Source: Bacteroidota bacterium (GTDB taxonomy: Bacteria > Bacteroidota > Bacteroidia > B-17B0 > B-17BO). Taken from it: a stretch of 6,219 nt of DNA. The position numbers and the translations under genes were made by a program. Under the pieces are notes generated by a model. It had not been told where the DNA came from and ran no database searches. It saw only the letters and a program-made list of their open reading frames with translations. Shown here piece after piece: positions 1 to 5,753 of this stretch. Positions within the stretch are counted from its first letter, which is position 1, and the number at the start of each line of letters is the position of its first letter. The DNA lies in NCBI GenBank assembly GCA_025356715.1, contig JANXRU010000102.1, positions 1-6,219 on the forward strand. The letters run 5' to 3'.

Positions 1-753
1 CCAAAAATCACTTTAGTAGGCGCAGGCCCTGGAGATATAGAACTAATTACCTTAAAAGGAATAAATGCTTTAAAAACTGCTAATGTGGTTTTGTTTGATG
101 CTTTGGTAAATAAAGAATTATTAGAATACGCCCAAAAAGATGCCGTTAAAATTTATGTAGGTAAACGTAATCATCAGCATGCGTATTCACAAGACCAAAT
201 CAATACATTGATTGTTGATATGGCTTATACATACGGACACGTGGTTCGTTTAAAAGGAGGCGACTCTTTTGTGTTTGGTCGCGGACAAGAAGAATTAAAC
301 TATGCGAGTGTTTTTAATATAGAAACATCGGTTGTTCCAGGAATTTCAAGTTCTATTAGTGTCCCTGCTTTAGCTGGTATTCCGGTTACTCACCGTGGAG
401 TAAGCGAAAGTTTTTGGGTAATAACAGGAACAACAAAAAACAACCAATTATCGCAAGATATAGTATTAGCTGCCAAAACTAATGCAACGCTGGTTATATT
501 AATGGGCTTAGGTAAACTAAAAGAAATTGCAGAAGTATTTTCTAAAGAAGGAAAAGAAGATACTGCGATTGCTTTAATTCAGGATGGCTCTTTGTCAACT
601 CAAAAAATTGCTTTAGGTAATATTAAAACAATCGTAGATATAGCCAAAGAAAATAATATCAAAGCTCCTGCGGTTATTGTAATTGGTGATGTTGTAAAGC
701 AACAGCCAAATTTTGAATCTATTTTATCTAAGTATCAATTTTTATCTAACTAA
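1..753 (+). CDS. cobA: Uroporphyrinogen-III C-methyltransferase (SUMT), 5'-truncated by window edge
   Basis: Cytoplasmic enzyme that methylates uroporphyrinogen III twice with S-adenosylmethionine to give precorrin-2, the branch point to siroheme and corrinoids. The frame is open from base 1, giving 250 residues; compared with the family, only a few N-terminal residues should be missing. The SAM-binding motif VGAGPGD is at visible residues 6-12. Residues matching the catalytic Asp and Lys of E. coli CysG (D248, K270) are D33 in LFDALV and K55 in VGKR. The signature GGDSFVFGRGQEE (86-98), VVPGISS (111-117), GIPVTHR (126-132) and MGL (168-170) follow. The usual GGDP reads GGDS here. A GTG at base 85 is not the start, because the SAM motif lies upstream of it. 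The stop TAA shares its last base with the next ATG (TAATG), suggesting coupling. No CysG N-terminal domain precedes it in the visible part; that activity is two genes downstream. Confidence 0.95.
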   Translation, partial: PKITLVGAGPGDIELITLKGINALKTANVVLFDALVNKELLEYAQKDAVKIYVGKRNHQHAYSQDQINTLIVDMAYTYGHVVRLKGGDSFVFGRGQEELNYASVFNIETSVVPGISSSISVPALAGIPVTHRGVSESFWVITGTTKNNQLSQDIVLAAKTNATLVILMGLGKLKEIAEVFSKEGKEDTAIALIQDGSLSTQKIALGNIKTIVDIAKENNIKAPAVIVIGDVVKQQPNFESILSKYQFLSN

Positions 754-1475
754 TGTTTAAGTATATTTTTATATTATCATTAGTTCTGTTTAGTGAAACT
801 GTTGCTCAAACTAATACACCATTTATTGTTAAAGATAATATGTTGTGGTTGGGATATTATAATAGTATTGTTTTAAATTCTAAATGGAGTATTAATTCAG
901 ATATACAATTCAGAACTAAAAATGAAATTAAAAATTACTCACAGGCATTAATTCGTTCTGACCTGTCATATAAACTGAGAGATCGAATTACGATTTCTAT
1001 TGGTTTGGCTCATTTTAGATATTTTATAAGCGGTGAAAAAACGAGAGGAGAATGGAGACCTTGGCAAGAATTTAAGCTTAATGATAAACTTGGGAATTGC
1101 AAACTGACACATCGCTTGAGAATAGAACAACGTTTTAACGAAGCAGTAAAAAATAATGAACCAACGAATGATTATCAGTTTAATTTCAGGTTTAGGTACA
1201 GATTTGATTTAAAAGTTCCAATCGTTAAAGAAAAAGAAGAGGGAAATAATTGGTATGCTTTGGTTGGAAATGAAATCATGATTAATGCAGGAAGTATAAT
1301 AACGTATAATTATTTTGATCAGTATAGATTATATACCGGAGTAAATTACGAAGTCAATAAAAAAATCTCTTTACAATTACAATACATGCACATTTGGCAA
1401 CAAGCATCTAATGGGCTTTCCTTATATAGCAATGAAGTTTTACGATTTAATATTTATCACACTATTAGTTTATGA
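753..1475 (+). CDS. DUF2490 family outer-membrane beta-barrel protein
   Basis: A 240-residue exported protein of unknown function, resembling DUF2490 proteins of Bacteroidota. Residues 1-18 form a signal peptide: a short start with one Lys, a hydrophobic stretch, then ETVA followed by QT, with likely cleavage after A18. The rest is a series of alternating-polarity strands rich in aromatic and charged residues. Family-like segments are EWRPWQEF (100-107), LTHRLRIEQRF (118-128), FNFRFRYRF (143-151) and the late strand LYTGVNYEVNKKISLQLQYM (193-212). It ends in a short strand, YHTISL, as expected of an outer-membrane barrel. A single Cys (C116) lies well inside the mature part, so this is not a lipoprotein. 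The start overlaps the cobA stop by one base and the stop overlaps the next start by four (ATGA), so it is locked into the siroheme operon. A passage or structural role for a sulfur solute is only a guess from context. Confidence 0.85.
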   Translation: MFKYIFILSLVLFSETVAQTNTPFIVKDNMLWLGYYNSIVLNSKWSINSDIQFRTKNEIKNYSQALIRSDLSYKLRDRITISIGLAHFRYFISGEKTRGEWRPWQEFKLNDKLGNCKLTHRLRIEQRFNEAVKNNEPTNDYQFNFRFRYRFDLKVPIVKEKEEGNNWYALVGNEIMINAGSIITYNYFDQYRLYTGVNYEVNKKISLQLQYMHIWQQASNGLSLYSNEVLRFNIYHTISL

Positions 1476-2944
1476 GAATAGAGAAACAAAATAAGTTGTT
1501 CCCCATTTTTCTGAAACTCGAAAATTTTCGAGTGTTGATTGTTGGTGGAGGAAAAGTGGGTCTAGAAAAAGTAACGGCTATTTTAAATAATAGCCCTGCT
1601 ACAAAAATTACTTTGGTAGCGACTCATGTTTCAGAAGACATAAAAACGTTTCAAACTCATTACTCTAGTTTAATCATTCATCAACGTTCTTTTATAGAAA
1701 CTGATTTGAATGATACTGATTTGGTTATAGTAGCTGTAAATAATAAAGAAACGAGTTTGGAGATAAAGCAATTAGCCCTACAAAAACATATTTTGACCAA
1801 TGTAGCAGATACACCTGAGCAATGTGATTTTTATTTAGGCTCTATTGTTCAAAAAGGAAATGTCAAAATTGCAATTTCTACGAATGGCAAATCTCCTACA
1901 CTAGCAAAGCGAATCAGAGAAACATTCGAAGAATCCTTTCCAAATGAAATAAATGATTCTCTAGATAGCTTGACAAAAGTACGTGGGTATCTGTCAGGTG
2001 ACTTTACAGAAAAAGTAAAACAATTAAATGCGATTACATCGGTTCTTTCTTCTGACCCTAAAAAATTAAAAGAAACGACCATTAGTAAAAAACGTATTTG
2101 GACCTATAGTTTATCTATTCCTCTGTTGTTGATTTTAGGTTATATGTTATGTCACTTTTTGCCACCAGATATATTAGGGGGCTATGCATATCAATTAACG
2201 CAAAGTATAGATTCTTCTATCTTCTTATATATATTGGCAGGCTTCACCGCTCAAATGATAGATGGCGCTTTGGGAATGGCATATGGTGTAACTGCAACTT
2301 CATTTTTATTGTCATTTGGAATTACACCAGCCGCTTCAAGTGCCAGTGTTCATGCTTCTGAAGTATTTACAAGTGGGGTGTCAGGATTAATGCATTTGAA
2401 ATTCGGAAACGTAAATAATAAGTTATTTAAAAGTTTATTAATTCCAGGTGTAATTGGTGCAATACTGGGTGCATATATTTTGTCTTCGTTCGAACATTAT
2501 AATTATTTCATTAAACCGTTAGTCTCTTCTTACACTTTAATTTTAGGTTTAATTATCATTTTTAAAGCTTTAAAAAAGGATAATATCCGTCAAAAAATCA
2601 AACGGATTTTTCCTTTAGCAATAGTCGGTGGTTTTTTAGATTCCATTGGCGGTGGCGGTTGGGGTCCCATAGTATCATCTACACTAATTGCTAAAGGAAG
2701 AAATCCACGATATACAATTGGTTCGGTAAACCTTGCTGAATTTTTTATAACCTTAGCTAGTTCTTTAACATTTATAACGATCATAGGATTAACACATTGG
2801 ACCATTATAGTAGGTTTAATCATTGGTGGTGTGATTGCCGCACCAATTGCAGCATATGTATCAAATAAAATTCCTACTAAGTCAATTATGATTTTAGTAG
2901 GGATAGTAGTCATTATTACAAGTTTAAAACGATTATTTTTTTAA
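1472..2944 (+). CDS. Fusion: siroheme synthase N-terminal (precorrin-2 dehydrogenase/ferrochelatase) domain + TauE/SafE (TSUP) permease
   Basis: A 490-residue two-part protein. Residues 8-200 match the N-terminal half of CysG/Met8p, which oxidises precorrin-2 to sirohydrochlorin with NAD+ and inserts Fe2+ to make siroheme. Visible are the opening PIFLKLENFRVLIVGGGKVG (11-30) with its Rossmann glycines, D113 in NVAD at the place of catalytic Asp104 of CysG, and ISTNGKSPTLAKRIRE (135-150). A helical stretch (151-200) resembles the dimerisation region. After a basic linker (KKR, 206-208) comes an integral membrane protein with about eight hydrophobic segments between 210 and 488. It carries the two TSUP half-motifs, GFTAQMIDGALGMAYG (257-272) and GGFLDSIGGGGWGP (386-399). 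TSUP proteins carry sulfite, sulfate or organosulfonates across the inner membrane, but the substrate and direction here are not shown. The frame is continuous with no internal stop, and the start overlaps the DUF2490 stop by ATGA. Family membership of both halves is secure; joint function is inferred. Confidence 0.92.
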   Translation: MRIEKQNKLFPIFLKLENFRVLIVGGGKVGLEKVTAILNNSPATKITLVATHVSEDIKTFQTHYSSLIIHQRSFIETDLNDTDLVIVAVNNKETSLEIKQLALQKHILTNVADTPEQCDFYLGSIVQKGNVKIAISTNGKSPTLAKRIRETFEESFPNEINDSLDSLTKVRGYLSGDFTEKVKQLNAITSVLSSDPKKLKETTISKKRIWTYSLSIPLLLILGYMLCHFLPPDILGGYAYQLTQSIDSSIFLYILAGFTAQMIDGALGMAYGVTATSFLLSFGITPAASSASVHASEVFTSGVSGLMHLKFGNVNNKLFKSLLIPGVIGAILGAYILSSFEHYNYFIKPLVSSYTLILGLIIIFKALKKDNIRQKIKRIFPLAIVGGFLDSIGGGGWGPIVSSTLIAKGRNPRYTIGSVNLAEFFITLASSLTFITIIGLTHWTIIVGLIIGGVIAAPIAAYVSNKIPTKSIMILVGIVVIITSLKRLFF

Positions 2945-2969
2945 TGTCAGTTCGAGCGAAGTCGAGAAC
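2945..2969. repeat. Short palindromic intergenic element (TGTCA...TTCGAGCGAAGTCGAG)
   Basis: It begins with TGTCA directly after the TAA of the fusion gene. GTTC (2950-2953) pairs with GAAC (2966-2969), and GA (2954-2955) with TC (2962-2963), leaving a two-base bulge and a six-base loop. The core TTCGAGCGAAGTCGAG resembles an interspersed repeat that I recall as common between genes in Flavobacteriia. The bases after it are A-rich, so it lacks a T-tract for a plus-strand intrinsic terminator. It may protect the mRNA end or only partly stop transcription before the reductase gene. Confidence 0.6.
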
Positions 2970-2988
2970 AAAATAAAAAAAACAACAA

Positions 2989-3999
2989 ATGAAAACAACA
3001 GACATCGCCATTGTAGGCGCAGGACCAGTAGCATTATTTGCCATATTCGAAGCAGGGCTTTTAAAAATGCGTTGCCATTTAGTGGATTACTTACCACAAG
3101 TGGGAGGACAATTATCAGAGATATATCCTAAAAAACCCATTTATGATATTCCCGGATTTCCTTCGGTATTAGCGCAAGAGTTAGTAGATAATTTAGTTAA
3201 ACAAGCGGAACCATTTAATCCTACCTATACCTTAGGCGAACGAATAGAGTCGTTAGAAAAAATTGGAGAACGTGATTTTGTATTAACAACCAACATGGGA
3301 ACTAAAATAAATGCAGCAGTCGTTGTTATTGCAGGGGGCTTAGGCTGCTTCGAGCCACGTAAACCAGAAGTGGAAAATTTGACGCAATTCGAAAATGGAA
3401 AAGGTGTAAGTTATATGGTATTAGATCCTGAAACGTATCGCGATAAAAATTTAGTAATTGCTGGTGGAGGCGATAGTGCATTAGACTGGGCAATTTTTTT
3501 AGCAAACATTGCTAAGAAAGTAACCTTAGTTCATAGAAGCGAATCGTTTAGAGGTGCGCCCGATAGTGTAAATAAAGTAATGGATTTAGCTGCTGAAGGA
3601 AAAATTGAGTTGTTGTTAAATACAAATTTGACTAAAGTAGATGGAGATGATGTTTTAAAAAGTATAATGGTTATAGATTCTAAAACAAAAGAAGAGCGAG
3701 TAATTGAGATTGATAATTTAATTCCTTTATTTGGTTTGAGTCCAAAATTAGGGCCTATTGAAAACTGGGGATTAAATATTGATAAAAATGCCATTGAGGT
3801 GAATACGGATGATTATTCTACCAATATTGAAGGTGTATATGCTATTGGCGACATTAATACGTATAAAAACAAATTGAAACTGATTTTATGTGGATTTCAT
3901 GAGGCGGCTTTAATGACTCACAGCGCCTATAAATATATAAATCCAGGCATTAAATACACCATGAAATATACTACTGTAAATGGAGTAAACGAGTTTTAA
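2989..3999 (+). CDS. YumC-like ferredoxin/flavodoxin-NADP+ reductase (thioredoxin-reductase fold)
   Basis: A cytoplasmic flavoprotein of 336 residues, close to Bacillus subtilis YumC in length. The family passes electrons between NADPH and ferredoxin or flavodoxin. The FAD-binding motif GAGPVA is at 10-15, followed by QVGGQLSEIYPKKPIYDIPG (37-56), typical of the group. The NADP half carries GGGDSALDWA (159-168) and HRSESFR (182-188), and the second FAD motif is YAIGDI (284-289). The CxxC redox pair of true thioredoxin reductases is absent: the only cysteines are C29, C120 and C301, none of them paired. The tail KYTTVNGV (326-333) is also family-like. It lies 44 bases after the fusion gene with no recognisable promoter of its own, so read-through is likely. 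In this setting it could feed a ferredoxin-dependent sulfite reductase, which is inference. Confidence 0.9.
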   Translation: MKTTDIAIVGAGPVALFAIFEAGLLKMRCHLVDYLPQVGGQLSEIYPKKPIYDIPGFPSVLAQELVDNLVKQAEPFNPTYTLGERIESLEKIGERDFVLTTNMGTKINAAVVVIAGGLGCFEPRKPEVENLTQFENGKGVSYMVLDPETYRDKNLVIAGGGDSALDWAIFLANIAKKVTLVHRSESFRGAPDSVNKVMDLAAEGKIELLLNTNLTKVDGDDVLKSIMVIDSKTKEERVIEIDNLIPLFGLSPKLGPIENWGLNIDKNAIEVNTDDYSTNIEGVYAIGDINTYKNKLKLILCGFHEAALMTHSAYKYINPGIKYTMKYTTVNGVNEF

Positions 4000-4005
4000 A
4001 TTTTT

Positions 4006-4013
4006 TATCTTTG
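4006..4013 (+). promoter_or_regulatory. Bacteroidota -7 promoter element (TAnnTTTG) upstream of the OsmC gene
   Basis: TATCTTTG is a perfect match to the TAnnTTTG box used by the primary sigma factor of Bacteroidota. It lies within the 28-base gap between the reductase stop and the OsmC-family start, and ends 14 bases before the ATG at 4028. Transcription would then begin around 4018-4021, leaving a leader of only about 7-10 bases. No clear TTG-type -33 element was found at the usual distance upstream (around 3980-3990, inside the reductase gene), so strength is uncertain. Confidence 0.6.
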
Positions 4014-4027
4014 AAAAAAAACACCTT

Positions 4028-4447
4028 ATGCGCATTAACTTAAAAAGACTAGATTCTGATTTCAATTTTGAAGCTGTAAACGAAGACGGTAATTCCATTT
4101 CGATAGATGGTGCTCCTGCTATAGGCGGACATAATTTAGGGATGCGTCCGATGCAATTATTATTAGCAGCGATAGGTGGATGCAGTGCCATTGATATTAT
4201 TTCTATTTTACGCAAACAAAAACAGGAAGTGCAATTATTTGAAATAGAAGTTGACGGAGATAGAGAACCCGTGGGGATTGAAGGTTATTCCTTATTTAAA
4301 ACCATTGTTGTTCATTTTATATTAAAGGGAAATATTGATAAAGATAAGGCGGAACGTGCAGTGAAATTATCTATGGAAAAATATTGTTCCGTTACTAAAA
4401 CATTAGAACCAACTGCTAATATTACTTATAAGGTTACATTAAATTAA
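4028..4447 (+). CDS. OsmC-family protein (YhfA-like thiol redox protein)
   Basis: A small cytoplasmic protein of 139 residues, normal for the family. OsmC/Ohr proteins reduce organic hydroperoxides with a pair of cysteines, while the YhfA branch has no firmly assigned substrate. Both conserved cysteines are visible: C52 in IGGCSAIDIISIL (49-61), at the start of the central helix, and C120 in EKYCSVTKTL (117-126). The segment GMRPMQLLLAAIGGC (38-52) is the family signature and looks closer to YhfA than to classical OsmC. The start is ATG 4028, just after a TAnnTTTG box, so it can be transcribed apart from the upstream genes. Neighbours that assimilate sulfide raise the possibility that it acts on persulfides or other reactive sulfur species; this is a guess from position. 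Confidence 0.88.
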   Translation: MRINLKRLDSDFNFEAVNEDGNSISIDGAPAIGGHNLGMRPMQLLLAAIGGCSAIDIISILRKQKQEVQLFEIEVDGDREPVGIEGYSLFKTIVVHFILKGNIDKDKAERAVKLSMEKYCSVTKTLEPTANITYKVTLN

Positions 4448-4448
4448 T

Positions 4449-4510
4449 TGTCATACTAAACTTGTTTCAGCATCTCATCGGTGAGACCCTTAAACAAGTT
4501 CAGAGCGGCG
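4449..4510. repeat. Degenerate copy of the long TGTCAT palindromic repeat
   Basis: It starts with TGTCAT one base after the stop of the OsmC gene. The left arm (4450-4477) differs from that of the copy at 5692 at only two of 28 positions. The right arm (4482-4509) is more diverged and its end reads GAGCGGC instead of the GGGTGAC type. Inner pairing AACTTGTTT/AAACAAGTT (4460-4468 with 4491-4499) and CTCA/TGAG (4474-4477 with 4482-4485, loop TCGG) can still form a hairpin. It fills most of the 76-base gap before metZ, in which no TAnnTTTG promoter was seen. No T-tract follows. Confidence 0.8.
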
Positions 4511-4523
4511 TAAAAAAGATACT

Positions 4524-5690
4524 ATGAAAAACAAACAATTTGAAACACAAGCCATCAGAGCACAACTAGAACGCACAGATTACAATGAGCACTCAGCGCC
4601 TTTATTTTTAACTTCTAGTTTTGTATTTGATACAGCTGAAGATATGCGTGCGGCTTTTAACGAAGAGTCGGATGATTTTATTTATTCTCGTTATGTAAAT
4701 CCTAACACAAGTGAGTTTATCAATAAGGTATGTTTATTAGAAGGAGCTGAAGCAGGCTTTGCAACAGCAACAGGTATGGCAGCCATCTTTACTAGTTTTA
4801 TGGCTTTATTAAAATCGGGCGATCATGTCATTTCTTGTTCATCGGTGTTTGGTGCAACGCACGCGGTGTTTACTAAATATTTTCCAAAATGGAATATCTC
4901 ACATTCGTACTTTCATACAAATAATGTGGCTGAGATTGAAAAATTAATTAAACCTGAAACAAAATTTATTTATTTAGAAACACCAACTAATCCTGCTATT
5001 GAATTAATAGATTTAGAAGTTGTGGCAGCAGTTGCAAAAAAACACAATTTGTTATTTATTGTAGATAATTGTTTTGCAACACCTTATTTACAAAACCCTA
5101 TTAAGTATGGTGCTGATTTGGTTATTCACTCAGCTACTAAATACATGGATGGACAAGGTCGTGTGTTAGGTGGAGTAGTGGTAGGTAAAAAAGAATTGAT
5201 ACAAGATATTTATTTATTTGGCCGTTTAACTGGCCCTTCTATGAGTCCCTTTAATGCATGGGTATTAAGCAAAAGTTTAGAGACTTTAGCATTACGTATG
5301 GATAGGCATTGCGACAATGCGTTATATATTGCACAAAAATTAGAAGGGCATGCGAAACTAGAAAATGTTTCTTATCCGTTTTTACCATCACATCCGCATT
5401 ATACTATTGCTAAAAAACAAATGAAAGCGGGCGGAGGTATTTTAACTATTACTCTTAAAGGAGGTTACGAAGAAGCAAAAACGTTTTTAGATAAATTACT
5501 GATGCTTAAAATTTCTCCCAACTTAGGAGATGCAAGAAGTATTGTGACACATCCTGCTTCGAGTACTCACTGTAAATTATCAGAACAAGAACGATTAAGT
5601 GTTGGTATTACACCTGGCTTAATTCGTGTATCCATTGGATTAGAAAACAAAGAAGATATATTAAGTGATTTATTGCAAGCATTGAATTAA
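4524..5690 (+). CDS. metZ: O-succinylhomoserine sulfhydrylase-type enzyme (Cys/Met metabolism PLP family)
   Basis: A cytoplasmic PLP enzyme of 388 residues, full length for the family. MetZ-type enzymes join sulfide to an activated homoserine to make homocysteine directly, for methionine. The PLP lysine is K206 in HSATKYMDGQGRVLGG (202-217), and D181 in IVDNCFATPYLQ (179-190) faces the cofactor nitrogen. YSRYVNPN (54-61) supplies phosphate contacts to the neighbouring subunit. Substrate-carboxylate residues are in THPASSTH (342-349) and RVSIGLE (368-374). DGQGR with LGGVVVG, and VFGATHAVF (108-116) where gamma-lyases and cystathionine gamma-synthases usually have a Tyr, favour MetZ over those relatives. 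Whether it prefers succinyl- or acetyl-homoserine cannot be read from sequence. ATG 4524 was chosen because the N-terminus then aligns with family members. It is the last plus-strand gene and converges on ftsW. Confidence 0.9.
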   Translation: MKNKQFETQAIRAQLERTDYNEHSAPLFLTSSFVFDTAEDMRAAFNEESDDFIYSRYVNPNTSEFINKVCLLEGAEAGFATATGMAAIFTSFMALLKSGDHVISCSSVFGATHAVFTKYFPKWNISHSYFHTNNVAEIEKLIKPETKFIYLETPTNPAIELIDLEVVAAVAKKHNLLFIVDNCFATPYLQNPIKYGADLVIHSATKYMDGQGRVLGGVVVGKKELIQDIYLFGRLTGPSMSPFNAWVLSKSLETLALRMDRHCDNALYIAQKLEGHAKLENVSYPFLPSHPHYTIAKKQMKAGGGILTITLKGGYEEAKTFLDKLLMLKISPNLGDARSIVTHPASSTHCKLSEQERLSVGITPGLIRVSIGLENKEDILSDLLQALN

Positions 5691-5691
5691 C

Positions 5692-5748
5692 TGTCATGCT
5701 GAACTTGTTTCAGCATCTCATGAGACCCTGAAACGAGTTCAGGGTGAC
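5692..5748. repeat. Long TGTCAT palindromic repeat between convergent metZ and ftsW, possible bidirectional terminator
   Basis: Two 28-base arms, 5693-5720 and 5721-5748, abut at CTCA/TGAG. By eye, 23 of 28 positions are complementary and two more could be G-U pairs in plus-strand RNA. The strongest inner blocks are CTGAACT/AGTTCAG and GTTTCAG/CTGAAAC. The outer ends are GTCA and TGAC. It begins one base after the metZ stop and ends five bases before the end of the ftsW reading frame, filling the gap. With no T-tract on either strand it is not a classic intrinsic terminator, though the stem could still separate the two transcripts. A degenerate relative lies at 4449-4510. The sequence matches an interspersed repeat type that I recall as widespread in Bacteroidota genomes. 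Confidence 0.85.
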
Positions 5749-5753
5749 GATAG

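Noticed and set aside
85..87. GTG as the start of cobA
   Set aside because: The frame is open upstream to base 1 and encodes the SAM-binding VGAGPGD motif, so the true start is outside the window.
2149..2361. 70-codon plus-strand frame inside the fusion gene, considered as a sign of a frameshift between the two domains
   Set aside because: The main frame runs unbroken through the linker into the TSUP motifs, so no shift is needed. The alternative frame has a composition unlike a real protein.
2590..2913. 107-codon open frame on the minus strand
   Set aside because: It is wholly antisense to the TSUP domain, matches no family I recognise, and the plus-strand frame carries clear motifs there.
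2989..3999. Thioredoxin reductase (trxB)
   Set aside because: No CxxC pair is present at the expected place before or within the NADP domain; the length and motifs fit YumC-like reductases.
3910..4215. 101-codon open frame on the minus strand spanning the reductase/OsmC boundary
   Set aside because: It is antisense to two confidently identified proteins and to the TAnnTTTG box, and has no recognisable content.
4449..4523. SAM or other riboswitch upstream of metZ
   Set aside because: The 76-base gap is accounted for by the palindromic repeat, which has a related copy after metZ, and no riboswitch core such as multi-helix junction motifs is visible.
5692..5748. Classic intrinsic terminator
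   Set aside because: The stem is strong, but neither strand has a run of T after it; it is kept as a repeat with possible termination activity.
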